Positions 46,854 to 58,999 of a stretch of DNA of 64,000 nt are shown here, piece after piece. Under the pieces are notes generated by a model. The model made no database searches, was not told the origin of the DNA, and worked only from the letters and a program-made list of their open reading frames with translations. How positions within the stretch are numbered: position 1 is the first letter of the stretch; the number at the start of each line of letters is the position of its first letter. Source of the stretch: Nelumbo lutea (lineage: Eukaryota; Streptophyta; Magnoliopsida; Proteales; Nelumbonaceae); assembly GCA_022828595.1 (NCBI GenBank), contig JAKGHH010000007.1, positions 61,120,727 through 61,184,726 of the forward strand. Reading direction: 5' to 3'. The position numbers and the translations under genes were made by a program.

Positions 46854-48884
46854 TTCCACACCACCTCATCTGCTATCACCTAATAATCAACTTCATTACC
46901 CCCTATGAAACACCACCGACTTTAGCCATGGGCCTCATGAGTCATGACAACTTTATTGAAAGCCAAGGATTTACAACTCCCAAACCATTAACTCTCCCAC
47001 CTCTAATATCCATTATCGTCTTCGAATTCCATTATTTTTAAACATGCTTTCTTCCAAGTCACTAAAGTTTTTTGAAAGCATCACTTAAAATAGAGACGTC
47101 ACAGTTGTACCATATATTCATGTAAAGGGCTCTTCAACTCACCAAACAGTATTCCTCCACCGATCTATCCAAAAGGAAGCCCCATTGCAACTTCAACATG
47201 TTTCCTACTTACTAGAACCAGAACAAGCAAAAGGCATAAAGAAAAAATAAGTAAACTGGATAAAGTATGTTCATCTATAAAATCTCAGTTTTTCATCTTA
47301 CATGAAGACAACTTTTTCTCAATTATTTCAAATGTTGTATCCCAAACAGTTGGGGAGAAAGATTAGCAATGAACTAATGATGGCAGGTCATTACAACCTC
47401 TATACCAAGGACCCTCGCCACCTCAAATCTCTCTTTTGTTCAAATTGATCGAAATCCCAAAAAAATTGCCCAAAAACAGGAAGCATGTGTCTTAGAATCT
47501 ATACTGCTCAGGCAAGGCCTTGCAAAAGAAAATGAATTACAATGAAAAATGAACGTGGGAGATGCTAGAATCAACACTTCAATAGCATCAACTACACTTT
47601 ATTTTTCTTTTTCTAATGAAAAACAAATCATTCAAGTCAATATTAAGATAGATTCCGGATCTTAACCAATGATTATACATGTATTAATGCAGAGTTTCTT
47701 AAGCACAAATAAAATTGGTATCACAATAGCTAGAAACAATTGTTACTGTGAGTCAACAAAGGATACAGTCAGACAACTGAACTTCCCACAAGTACAGAAT
47801 ACAGCATCTCTCCTTTGTAAACCCTTCAAAATGAAGCCTAGCATGTACCAATTGGTCATCATTTTTGGCTCTGCACAAATTTCATGAAAAGCTAGGATGT
47901 TCTTTAATTTCTTGGTAATCCAGTATTCCGATTTCCACCCTGCATTAGTTGTGCAACCAATTTCATGAGAACACACCAAGCTTCAGTTAAGGGATCCAAA
48001 GAGCTCCAACTACAGGTAATGTAATCAACTATTTATATTATAAGAATTTTAGTTCATTCTTCTACTATAGTTGGTTATTGCCTGTTTGAAATGTAAGTAT
48101 TGCAGTAATTGCACTGTAACTAGTAGGATAATCCATAAGAAGGTTGCCAAATCCATGTGAATAATTGATTATATAAGCAAATAGATGTTATAACTCCGAT
48201 TAGAAAGTGAAGTCATAAAATTCAATAAATATAATCAAAGAATTCAGGCATTCTACATCATCCATCCTTCAACAACTTGGCTGCTGATTTCATCTCCTAA
48301 TTTGTTGTCCCTCTACGTATCTTACTAATTATTCTTTTAATCAACTCTGAATTCATTTAATTACTCAATCCTATTTATCAATTTGTTAGCAATGTGCTTA
48401 CCCATCAAAAACAAAATGCTAGCAGTGTGTTTTTCCTCCAGTAGTCCACAATACAGCATTCAATTCCTTGATTTAAGGATTGAAAGTTTATGAAGACTGT
48501 CACAGTAGTACTAGAACTCTAAAAAACAATACAAAAAAGAAAATAGACTCGTTGAAACTAACAAATTCAAGTCAACCTAAACCACATTGTTGGGTTCCCT
48601 TCATCGTTGAACTGAAACTAAGGGAAGTAAATGAAACTTCTAAGCCCCCCAGAGGTGCAACAGCTAATAGTAACCACTTGCTAATAGAAAATGAAGTCAA
48701 GTCTGATTTGAATGTGTGGTAGAAGAAAGAAGAGAGAAGAGTCTTGAGAGAGACAAGAAGAGAGAAAACTGTTGTGGGGAGAAGATAAACATGGGGCCGT
48801 GTGCTGCCAATTTCTTTGTTTTATTATGTCAGTTACCAATAAGATCAAAGTAGCATTTCCTAATAGATTTATTTTCTTGATATG
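46854..48884. other. Intergenic, nothing recognised
   Basis: No frame, splice pattern or repeat could be assigned on either strand. The open frames here are short and have ordinary low-complexity composition. Confidence 0.5.
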
Positions 48885-49085
48885 TAATAGAAACTTTATT
48901 TATTAATCAATAAACAGCGAAGTATACAATCAAGGCTTCCCAAACAAAGGCGCAAAATGCAGCCTCAATCACATGAGATAAATCACATTTGAGCCAAGTA
49001 AAGATACCCATTCTTGCTTAGCTAAGTAGTCTGCCATCCCATTTTGACAGTCTCCTTTCCCATTGAACTCTTAAAACCATATTTG
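48885..49085 (-). mobile_element. LINE RNase H 3' end
   Basis: The minus strand reads EFNGKGDCQNGMADYLAKQE, the end of a LINE RNase H, followed by an untranslated tail toward 48885. It is short and old. Confidence 0.55.
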
Positions 49086-51567
49086 TGGTCACACATTTCC
49101 TAATAGAAATAAGATAAACTAGCATTTCCCACCAATAGCAGAGTCCAAACATTGTTGATTGTTCAACATACCAAAACAAGATGAGACTATTTGCACATCA
49201 ACAAACCAATTGTTGTCAACTTGTCATTAACTCATACCTAGGAACACTGAGATATCGTGGATAACATCGTCAAAACTCAAAAGAAACAATGGACACAAAT
49301 AAGTAAAACAAAAGAAGGGGGCCCAAAATTTTATGCGGAAAATCTGTCATAACTGTCATAACCATAGAGCATAGAAGGAAAATAATACTAAAAGCAGGGA
49401 CCGCAGAAAGAACAGAAAACTTGATAAAGCAACTCACTAGCAGTTTTTTTATAGTAAACTTAAGGGGCTACACAAGACGGGGTAGCACGTCCCCACATCA
49501 CTACAACAAATAAAACTCACTAGCAGTTTTATTTTGCAATTTAACATCAAGGGATTGGAGGAGGATAATATTAAGTAAAACAGTAGGGCTACAAATATTT
49601 GGTGATCAAAGAAGATGTAAAACAAGGGGAAAGGCAAAGTAAGGCAAAAGATGATAGAAACCCAAGACGACCTTGTTTTTACACCCTAAACTGGTTTTGT
49701 GGTCCAAACCATGATAAGAGAGAGATTGACAGCCATTTTAGTGCACAACTGCATGTGTCAATGTCCATAAATGAAAAACATTTGGAGTCATCTTGGGAAC
49801 AAAAACAAAAAGAAAATCACTCTTTTAGTTTAGAGAAGTAACCTCACTTATGCAATATCCAGAAACATCTTGTATGTCAAAACAACCATTTTTGGAGATG
49901 GGAAGAGGCAAATTGCAGAATGCCAAAAGTGTCTTTGTTACAATTGCCAATTGCAAATTACACAGATTTCTTAGAAAACTGATGTCAGAGGCCCATAGTA
50001 TTACTTAATCTTATTGTCCTATAAAACCTAGACGTTGTGCTCAATGGGTTGGTCCATATTTCATACAAACCAAGATCACAACTAGTCAGCTCAAAGATCT
50101 AGATATTTAGTAAGTAGCCACTCTCAGGCTCGAACCCATGTTCTCAACCTGTCAGCCCATGTTCTCATACTGTCAGAGAATTTAGCATGGCACCAAGTAA
50201 TGGCCCATAAATGACTCTTAACTGCAGGATTCCTGATAAAACAATAAATAAAACAGAACAAGTTATTCAAAACAAAACATTCAGAAGAAGGGACCAACTG
50301 ACTGTTGTATAACATAACACATGTCAGGATGGGATGCACATTTGCCTGTCTATCAACATTATCAGGCAACAAGATTTCTGGAATACTTGTTACTTCACAG
50401 AAAATGGAAATTAACAATCTAAAACCAGATAATCCTTTCCTTTGTTCTTCATAAGCCAGCAACATGCATAGGAACATGTGTAAACCTATGTTACCTAGAT
50501 GTGATCAATGACACAGACAAAGATACTAGATGCAGCATTTCATAAGATCCCAGACATATAAAGGTAAAGTTATCCCATTTAACATGCTTATATCATGCTT
50601 ACATATCTAGGTAAAACTGTAAAATCTATCACTAGCCAAAATTTAACGTATACATATTTTTTATAGTATAAATGTATTTACTTATATATATTTACTAAAG
50701 CACAGCAGTATATAAATTTTCTCCTTTTTTTATTTCTTTATTATTTTATTCCATTTCATTTTTTAAACAACCAATGAGATGCTTTCCTTCCCCATAAAAG
50801 ATTTATATTTATCTAATGAAAGTTTGAATTAAAAAAATATAAAAAATTTTTAAATTTTTTAAAGAAATTATGTAATTATGTAAAAACTTTTAAAAAAAAT
50901 CTTAAAATTAGAAAACTAATTATAACATAATATTCAAATTAATAATAAATTTATATTTTACAAAATTAATAACGAAATTATGTAGTAATAGTATAAATTA
51001 CAATTTTATGGATTATTAAATTCAATAAATAATTAATATTTTAAATATTTAAAAGATGATATTAGTTAAATAAGTAAATAATATTGTAAATTAATAGTTT
51101 CACTTATATCAATTAATAATTCTAGAAAATAACTTTATATATTTATGTATACTAAAATTAATATTTATTGTATTTTAGGTAATTATTTATTGTTTTTTGA
51201 TAAATATATTTCCAATAATCATGTATAAATCTATTTTTCTTTTGTTATTTAACAGAAAATTTTCAATAATTATTGGAGATTAAACTACTACTATTTAACT
51301 TTCCAAGTTTAGTTCATTGTACTTAATGCATTCATTGAATTTTTGTTATAATTTATTGATTAATATTTATTAGAGATTAAACTATTATTTGAGATTACAC
51401 TATTTATTGACTAATTTACTATATTTTTTAGTATTTATCATATTTTTGTAATTATTGTATTTTCATTATCAATATATTTTCAATAGTTGTGTATTATCGC
51501 TATAAATTTTCAATAATTATTGGAGATTAAACTATTGTTATTTATTAGAGATTAAACTATTAATTTA
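49086..51567. other. Intergenic, strongly AT-rich from about 50640
   Basis: No gene is supported. From 50640 to 51560 the sequence is mostly A and T, with repeated words such as AATTATTGGAGATTAAACTA (about 51260 and 51515), which suggests worn repeats. Confidence 0.5.
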
Positions 51568-51575
51568 GCCGAAAT

Positions 51576-52047
51576 TAGGAGTGTTCACAAGTTGGTTTGG
51601 TTCATTTGTAAGTTATTTGGCCAATTAAATCGACCCGGTCAGGTTGGAGAGTTGGTCACCCGAAACCGACTAACCATTAGTGAAAACCAGAAAACTTGGG
51701 TTGATTTTTGGTTTGGTCGGTCGGTTCAAAAGATTTAAACTTAAAAATTTAAATTTAAATTTAAAAAACTATAGTGGCATTATTAAAAAATAAATTTATG
51801 ATATAAAATATTTTAGACTAAGAAATATGGGAATTTTCTCACCTTCCCATATTAAAAAAATTATATTAAAAATACAAATATTAATATATATCTATGGTCA
51901 GGCCATTTGGTTTTGGTCAATTTACAAATAGCCAAAGCAAAACTAATCCAACCTGGTCAGGTTGGGAAATTGTTGAACCAAAGCCGACCGGAAATACTAG
52001 AAAACCAGTTGAGTTGGTTGATTTCATTAGTTTGATGAACAACCCTA
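51576..52047. mobile_element. hAT-type MITE (472 bp)
   Basis: The ends TAGGAGTGTTCACAAG and (reverse complement of the right end) TAGGGTTGTTCATCAA form imperfect inverted repeats. The flanks GCCGAAAT (51568-51575) and GTTGAAAT (52048-52055) are an 8-bp duplication with two C/T differences. Subterminal GGTTTGGTC / GACCGG words are typical of this MITE type. No coding. Confidence 0.7.
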
Positions 52048-52980
52048 GTTGAAATTAATTGTTGTTATTTTTGTATTATAAAAAAAAAATTATTAGAAGT
52101 AGTATATAAAATATAAGGGAAAACCTATGATGTGGGAAAGATGGGATCTGAAGAGTTTTGACCAATCAAAATCCACCCATGAATTTTGATAAATAACATT
52201 TGATTGGCTACCACGTTTACGATACCAGTTGATTGGTCAATTATTTTTCAAATATCATGATCTTTCCCATATCATAGTCGAACACAAAACATAAATAATT
52301 ATTATTTATTTAAAAAGTTCAAAAATATAAAACAATTGTATATTGTTATGTGTTTCTATTGTTTAAGTTTTGCTTAACAAATCTCGTGCATCACACACGT
52401 CCCCACTATCATAGGTGCATATTAGGACCACTACTTAACCCAAAAAAAAGATAATCAGCCAATAGAAAATACCATGTAACCTCCAAGCTGAAGGACTTCA
52501 ATATGAGAAAACATACAGAAACAAGCCAATAGAGAGTAACACGCAACCTCCAATCTAATGGACTTCACAATTCACATGAAAGCTCCCAATTGCACACATG
52601 CAGAAGGACCTATAGAAGCAATCCCTAAAATACACCTGAAATTGAATCCTCTTCATCCATTCATACTCCATCTAGGGCATATCCTCTGGCCAAAGAATAA
52701 GGAATCCAAAATAAATATTAAATCAAAATGTAACTTTAGCTTCAATTAGCTTCAATTAGCTTCAATATGTCCATATGCAGAAGCTAATATCAAACTCAAC
52801 TTGGTTCAATGCTTAGACATCGATTGGATAGCCCACCTCAATAGAATAAATGTGTATAGATTTCTTTTTATTTACTGATGCTTAACAATAAAAATTACAC
52901 ATAGAACACATACATCCTTCAGTAAGTATGCTCCTTTACAGATAGGTGTGTATATTGGACAACCTCATTAAAAAATCCAG

Positions 52981-53235
52981 ATGGAGCAAGTGATCACAAT
53001 GAACTTTCCTAATTGTTCCACAGCTTCACACATCAATTGTTCACTACAAGATTCTGAACAGAGCGTGCAACTTGGATGGACATGGTCACTGGCTCAGACA
53101 GATCATGACTTAGAGTTTTACAACTCCAAAACCCTCAGTACAAGTTCTCAATCAGGTGATGTTACCTCAAAGGAAATGGGTCAGAAGAGTGCACCAACAA
53201 GCTATGTGCCCAACATGATTTTGGCATCTGATTAG
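52981..53235 (+). CDS. Possible terminal exon of an unknown gene
   Basis: An 84-codon open stretch (MEQVITMNFPNCSTASH... ending VPNMILASD) follows an acceptor-like CCAG at 52977-52980 and an upstream in-frame stop. It is followed by sequence with 3'-UTR character up to about 53500. Its composition (many Ser, Gln, Asn) is protein-like. No family was recognised and no upstream exon was found, so it may be a chance frame or a gene relic. Confidence 0.2.
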   Translation: MEQVITMNFPNCSTASHINCSLQDSEQSVQLGWTWSLAQTDHDLEFYNSKTLSTSSQSGDVTSKEMGQKSAPTSYVPNMILASD

Positions 53236-53499
53236 AACTGTTTGTTCAAATGGGAACATAAATCTGCAAACAGTCATGCTGATTTGTTAGAAAGAGATAG
53301 TTTTACAAGAATGGAATTATTGCAAGGAGCCCCATGCCCGGGTTCTATTTTGTAAATTGTAACAACTATGAAAGATGACCCCTTTTTTCTTTCTTTTTTT
53401 CTTCACTTTGCCCAGATTTTGCCTGTCAGTGTTGTATCTGATCCTCGTGACCCTGCTACTGATTTAATTTGAATCATCATGTAATGTTAATGATCGAAA

Positions 53500-54744
53500 A
53501 AGGGTACATATCTTCTGTTATTCTTCTTTATAAATTTTATTTTATTACCAAAAAAATAACTCAGGGCAGGCTTCAGGATGTCCAAAAGGACAAAACAAAC
53601 TGCTAGAATCTTCAAGAGAGTTCACAGGCTTTCAGAGATGTAAAATGGGCTAATGAGGACCAACACAGCACTACAACATTGGCAACAATGAAAAGGACTA
53701 AATTGGTTATCTCGTCCCATGGCCTTGATGTTCATTTATGCCTATCTTTCTTTCTTTCTTTGGTTCCTCTTTTTTTTATGAGCTCAATTATGCCAATAAT
53801 AGGTTTTACCATGTCTCATTACCCAGCTCTAGGAAACCCTTGTGGTAGGAATAGGATAGGAAGCAATATCATTCCCAGATATGTACAGAATCTCACAAAA
53901 GCATTCTCAAGATTAAAGACCAAACATTAGGCCCTTTTTTTGACCAGTAAAGAAAATTTTAGTAAGATTTTGTACAATTAGGGTGGAACATTCCACAATC
54001 CATGATTACAATATAAATCACACTTTTGCCCAAAACAAATACTGTCTATTAACCCCCTTTTTTTTCTGGTGAATCTACCATTCCATTCGAAGCTTCTTCT
54101 AACCCAAGTAGGAGGGATATTCAACTCCTTTGATAAGCATTTCAAGCATGCTTATGTATCCAAGGAACTGGACTGTTACTCCATATCCAAGACAATACTA
54201 ATTTTGAATCCCCTTCTACTTCCAACTCTTGAAAACCAAGATGATTTGCTAATCTTAGTCCTTGCAGCAAAGAAGTAAAAAACCTTTTAAGTGCCATCTA
54301 CTTTATGGAAGTTAGCAAGTAGTAATAACCTTCAATGATTAAACGATTAAGCTCCCTAAAATGTTAAACAAATTTCTCAATAAGAAGACAGTCATGAATC
54401 AATGTTATTATTTTTCAATGTTATAAGCTGTTTATACAACACGAGCAAGACATTCCAAAATCACCAATTGGACAAGCCTGTTGCTACGAGAGTACAAGTT
54501 CACATCCCTGCCAATGTAACGACCGAAGCTGCAACAGAGAGTATAACTTACTCCACAGGAATTTAGGAATTCCAATAATATATTACATAGCTGCACAGCT
54601 TGTTCGTTAACAATTGAGGACTGGAGAATAATTTATAGCTGCAAGATTACATCACTACTTGAATTTCCCTTCTACTCCATAACTGAACGAAGGGGAAGAA
54701 GCCAAACAGGATGGATGGTTTTACTGTACCAAATGGAGTAGAAC
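53500..54744 (-). other. Intergenic and FTRA 3' flank
   Basis: No other gene is seen. The FTRA transcript probably ends within about 300 bases below 54745, but no clear poly(A) signal could be chosen. Confidence 0.4.
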
Positions 54745-55293
54745 TCAATCATCGTTGCCATCGACGTACTCAAACTCGTCCTCCTTGAGGTGGGCGAAGA
54801 ATTTGACAGTGCCACGGCCTTCAATCTTGGTAACGAACTCAACCTTGAAAGGGAGATTGGCAGAGATGCGATTCCCCTTCCAGAGGCCAACGTATTGCTT
54901 GAGCTCCCCTTCCATTCCTGTCAAATCGAATTCGGGGACTTTGGGGATGTGATACACCTTTAGCGGCACCTTAACCCTAACCCTAGCCCCGATCTTGGCG
55001 AGGCTCGACTCTTCCTCCTCTGCTGCATCCGACGAGGCAGACGCTACAGACGCTGAAGAAGAAGAAGGGGAAGAGGCATCTACAGTGGCGGAATCGGGCT
55101 TAAGAGCAATCTCGCAAGAGATCACCCTCTGGCGGCCAAGCTTTCCAATGGTTTTTCTCCCTTTACCATAAGAAATCGAACTTGCGAGAAATGTAACCCG
55201 CTGGCAGTGATGGTGGTTGGAGGGGAATGAAAGAGAAGAGAAGATCGCGTTGGATTGATGAGCGAAGGAGGTGGAAGACGCAACGGAATTCAT
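54745..55293 (-). CDS. FTRA: Ferredoxin-thioredoxin reductase variable chain, plastid
   Basis: An intronless 182-residue protein. The ATG at 55293 is chosen because the downstream sequence (MNSVASSTSFAHQSN...) has the Ser-rich, acid-free look of a plastid transit peptide; the open frame extends 63 codons further up, but that part looks like leader sequence. After a Ser/Ala/acidic linker (about residues 75-95), the mature domain reads GARVRVKVPLKVYHIPKVPE, FDLTGMEGELKQYVGLWKG, RISANLPFKVEFVTKI and KFFAHLKEDEFEYV. This small SH3-like chain pairs with the catalytic 4Fe-4S chain (FTRB) in the stroma, passing electrons from ferredoxin to thioredoxins in light. Length and lack of introns match the plant family. 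No damage is seen. Confidence 0.95.
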   Translation of the reverse strand: MNSVASSTSFAHQSNAIFSSLSFPSNHHHCQRVTFLASSISYGKGRKTIGKLGRQRVISCEIALKPDSATVDASSPSSSSASVASASSDAAEEEESSLAKIGARVRVKVPLKVYHIPKVPEFDLTGMEGELKQYVGLWKGNRISANLPFKVEFVTKIEGRGTVKFFAHLKEDEFEYVDGNDD

Positions 55294-56040
55294 GGCGGTT
55301 CCTTCTTCTCTTCTTCTTGTCTCAGATGTTATGTCTGAAGGTACGAAGTGGTTGTTTCTACCCGCAGAAATGAGGGAGAGGTAGCGGCGGTCGCGTGCCC
55401 GTGGAGTCTTTTGGTCAGACGAGGAAAGGGCGTGCGTGTGGTTTGGATAAAAAGGATCAGGGGAGAAATCGTCTGCTCCCATTGGAGTAGCGCTGGACTA
55501 AAACTGTGAAATCTCGGCCGTCGATGCATTGTACGACTCCATCTTACGTCACTTCATCCAATTCGAAGGTAGGCCACGTCAATGCATCGAGTGGCCGTGA
55601 TTCACGGTTTTAGTGCAGGGTTTGTTTAAAGGAATCGAAAATAAACGAAGAATCTTCCACGTGGCTGGATGTTTGGGACAAAAGTGGCCACGTGTTTATT
55701 TCGCAACCATCTACTCAAGATCAAATTTTAGTTCTAGAATCGGAAAAATAACTGCTTTACCGGTTCACAACCGGTTTAACCAGAAATGTAATATTGTAAG
55801 CGAGGAGTTTCTGTACAAGCAAAAACTCAAGACCCACTAGGTAGGAACATGATCTTTAGATATTATAAACACTAATTTTAATTTTTCTTTTTTCACATGG
55901 ACCGGTTCTTGGTTGCAAGAGATTCGGGCTCAATATGTAATTAGTCAGACCAGGGAAAAAGTCTATTGGTTCAACCAATTTGGAGGGCCCCTAATCTGAC
56001 GTGGACAGTTTAGATTGACCACACCAGTCCACGTGGTAGA
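55294..56040 (-). promoter_or_regulatory. FTRA upstream region with G-boxes
   Basis: Three CACGTG cores lie at 55658-55663, 55689-55694 and 56030-56035, with further ACGT cores near 55545 and 55573. The nearest G-boxes are about 365 and 395 bases upstream of the ATG. G-boxes bind bZIP and bHLH (HY5/PIF) factors, which suits a light-linked plastid gene; activity is inferred. Confidence 0.5.
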
Positions 56041-56937
56041 GATGTGGAGTTTGTAGTTATATAAATAGGAGAATCGGGATCACCTACCAATTACCAATGA
56101 AATATGTTCCAACATCCTTCCAACATGATGTATGACATCATATGATAAGTATTAGAAATATGGGAGATGGTCCAAATGCACGCTTAGATATGATTGTGGA
56201 GCGTTTGTCTGACCTTCACATCTGATATATGATAAGAATAGTGCCCGTGTCAAATCAAGTTGGGAGAGTGTTGGAACGTGTTTTATTAGGGTAGGCATTT
56301 GTTGATCCGATTGGGGTAGGCATTTGTTGTGAATTATGAGATGAGACATGAAAAGATTATTTTGTAAAGAAATATTATTGTGGCTGCAAAATGGATGAGG
56401 AATGGGAGGTGAGAAAGAGAATGGGGGCAAACAAGTAGATTAGGACAGACGTTGGCACTTTGACAAATCCCTAAAAATCTACAAACCTTGCAACGCGTCG
56501 CCTAGAAAAGAGAAACTCCAATTGGATTGGATATTAAGAGATTAGATGAGAGGATAGGAGACTGACAGTATTGACCCAGGAAACGAACAAGTAGAGCTCT
56601 AGAATGAAATCTGCGACAGTCATCACTCACCATGCCCTCAAATTTGGTTGGGACAATATTCAAAATATCAGAACTGTCAGTGTTTATGGTGCGATATTTA
56701 TTGTTTCTGGAAAGCTAGTGTAATATCACGTGCATGAAAAAGGGTCGAGGTAACGTATAATAATTTTCAACATTTCATATTTTTTTAATTCTTTTAGCCT
56801 TTTAGGGCAAATGCTACTATGTGAAAGTGAAACTTTATGTTATAAAAATCAAATTATAAACGTATATAATTTGGGATCTCTTGCAAAACACATTCCAATA
56901 CCATGTCAACATGATCCACCCGTCATAAAAGTGTGTC

Positions 56938-57247
56938 TCAAGGTTTTAAAAATCAAATCAGAATGAGAATCATTTTGGCCATTGGTTTTTTGGGTTAATA
57001 ATTTGACTATTCAGTTCGGACGAACGGTCTGTTTCAATGAATAAATTAAATATAGCCAAAACTGTTGAATGGGTCAATGGTTCAATTGTCCAGGTCAAAT
57101 GTTTAATTGCCTAGGTTAATGGGTCATTGACCAATTCAACAGTTTTTGGTGAGAAATCAAGTTTGGGATAAAACAGAATTAGTTACTTAAAGGGTTTCCA
57201 AGCCAAATGGTCTGATTGTCTAGATCAAAGACGGTTGGAAAACATTG
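56938..57247. repeat. Dispersed repeat R1, copy 3
   Basis: It shares with 45830-46385 the ordered blocks ATTTTGGCCATTGG, GGACGAACGGTCTG, TCATTGACCAATTCAA, AAGTTTGGGATAAAAC and GTCTGATTGTCTAG, ending GGAAAACATTG. This is the most complete copy. The imperfect ends (AGGTTTTAAAAAT and CAATGTTTTCC in reverse) may be inverted repeats. Confidence 0.6.
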
Positions 57248-57525
57248 ATGGGATCTGTCAGATTACATTGGTGGGGCGTTAACATATTTTGTTGGTACAA
57301 GACCCGTGCTTGGCTATACAACCCATTTTGTATTTACATGCGAGCCACTTTTGTAACTTTTGGATCCCACTTTTATTACTGGTTCTCATGTAATGAGAAG
57401 GCTAAGGTTTGTTTTAGGGAAATTTTCCTATTAGTACCCTGTAGTTTGGCTCGAGTGATAATTTGGTCCCCGAACTTTAAAATGCGACAATTCAGTATCC
57501 AAACTTTCAAAATGTGACAATCAAG

Positions 57526-57923
57526 TAGACTTGTTCATAGGTCGGGTAGCCCAACCCTCGGACGGGCTTGCACATGGATTTTAGCCTGCGGGTTTGACCT
57601 CGAGCCTAAAAGCCCAAGCCCAACTATTTTACAGGTTGGGCTCGAGATTTGTCACAAAAGCCCGACCCAACATTTTACTGGTCGGGCTCGGGATTTGTCA
57701 CAAAAGCCCAAGCCCAACTATTTTACAGGTTGGGCTCGAGATTTGTCACAAAAGCCCGACCCAACATTTTGTATTTTATCGTAAACCCTAACCGATTAAC
57801 CCTTTCCTATTCCTTCTTTTCATCTTTTATCTTCTCTCATCACTCTCACTCTCAAGAACCGGCGCGAACTCAAGCAAGCAGCCATCGTTCTTAGCCTTAA
57901 GGCAACAAGTGAACTCAGGCACT

Positions 57924-58008
<85 letters not shown>

Positions 58009-58283
58009 CATTCTCACGCATTGTCGCATATTCTCAAAAACCAACAAACTCAAGCACCAACGAGCTCAGGCACTAGTGCCAGTCGTGCCACCATTGAACT
58101 CAATCGCCCCTCTCTCCGGTAGTGAGTCCTACATTTCTCAACAATGTACAAATCATGCATTTCAACCTCTGTTAGGTCGGGCTTCAGGCTTGAGCCCAGG
58201 CTTTGGGCTTTTTATGAGGGTCGGGCTTGAAAAGATCCTATTAATGAAGAGCAAAAGCCCAGCCCAGACCATGAACAAGTCTA
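57526..58283. mobile_element. hAT-type non-autonomous element (758 bp), perfect TSD
   Basis: The inverted ends start TAGACTTGTTCAT. Perfect 8-bp duplications CAATCAAG flank it at 57518-57525 and 58284-58291. Inside are at least three tandem units of about 54 bp (GGGCTCGRGATTTGTCACAA type, about 57605-57770), a long CT then GT microsatellite (57928-58002) and a mirrored GGGCTT-rich right part. No transposase. A remnant of the same family lies at 11540-11724. Confidence 0.88.
57928..58002. repeat. (CT)n(GT)n microsatellite
   Basis: About 25 CT units pass directly into about 13 GT units. It is within the hAT-type element. Confidence 0.95.
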
Positions 58284-58689
58284 CAATCAAGTACTTGAAC
58301 TTTCAAAATGTGACAATCCAGTACATGTTGTTAACCAGTCCGTTAATCAGTCATTAATTGACATTTGAAAAGTCAAAAATGCCCTTTATATGCCATCTAA
58401 TTCTCTTTATCAACCATCCAAACATTAACAATAAAATGAATAGTCCTAAATTCTAGATTCTTCTAAACAGTCACCAACATTTTTTGAATAGAAGAGATTA
58501 GGATTTGGGATTGTTTAATTTTTTGTCAATGTTTGGATAGTTGTTAAAGAGAATTAGATGGCATTAGAAGGGAATTTTTGACTTTTCAAATGATACTTAA
58601 TGGCTGATTAGCAGACTGGTTAATGTCAGGTACTGAATTATCACATTTTTTACTTTTCAAATGTCACTTAACAGCTGATCAACGGACTG

Positions 58690-58990
58690 GTTATAATAGA
58701 AAATGAGATTTCATTAAATTTTATGGAGGATACATCATTGGATAGTCATTAAGCAGGATTTGCATTAACTATAAAGGCACATTCATTCTTTCACAAAGAT
58801 TAATGTTAAGATGCCAAGCTTTAAAAGCTAGGTGGTGAGCTGCACTGTTTGCTCTTCTAGAGATGCTGATTACCTTACTGTCCAAAAATCTTTCTCGCAG
58901 AGATTTGATATCACTTAATAATGCTCGTGTAGGAGGAAAATGGGATGAAGCCTCGTGGTTAATAGCCTTGAAAGAAATTTTCTGAATCAA
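58690..58990 (-). mobile_element. RNase H-like C-terminal fragment
   Basis: The minus strand reads LLSDIKSLRERF, VISISRRANSAAHHLAFKAW, the end of the RNase H domain found in plant LINEs and LINE-derived genes. No upstream part is seen. Confidence 0.55.
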
Positions 58991-58999
58991 TTAGGAAGG

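Larger units (their letters stand above)
57420..58690. repeat. Repeat containing ACTTTCAAAATGTGACAAT units
   Basis: Short units of about 30 bp (AACTTTCAAAATGTGACAAT plus CAGTAC-like ends) occur at about 57503 and 58298, split by the hAT-type element. Related sequence appears at 58625-58690. It resembles a widespread plant non-autonomous element, but the ends are not defined. Confidence 0.45.

Noticed and set aside
12950..55293. Ancestral linkage of NDUFV1 with FTRA
   Set aside because: The NDUFV1 sequence arrived as a retrotransposon cargo, so its nearness to FTRA says nothing about gene order.
55294..55482. Longer FTRA start at 55482
   Set aside because: The extra 63 residues are Arg/acid-rich and unlike a transit peptide, whereas the sequence from the inner ATG fits the family in length and composition.
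57594..57894. Overlapping frames with repeated PNILLVG / FVTKA segments
   Set aside because: They are translations of the tandem 54-bp units inside the hAT-type element.
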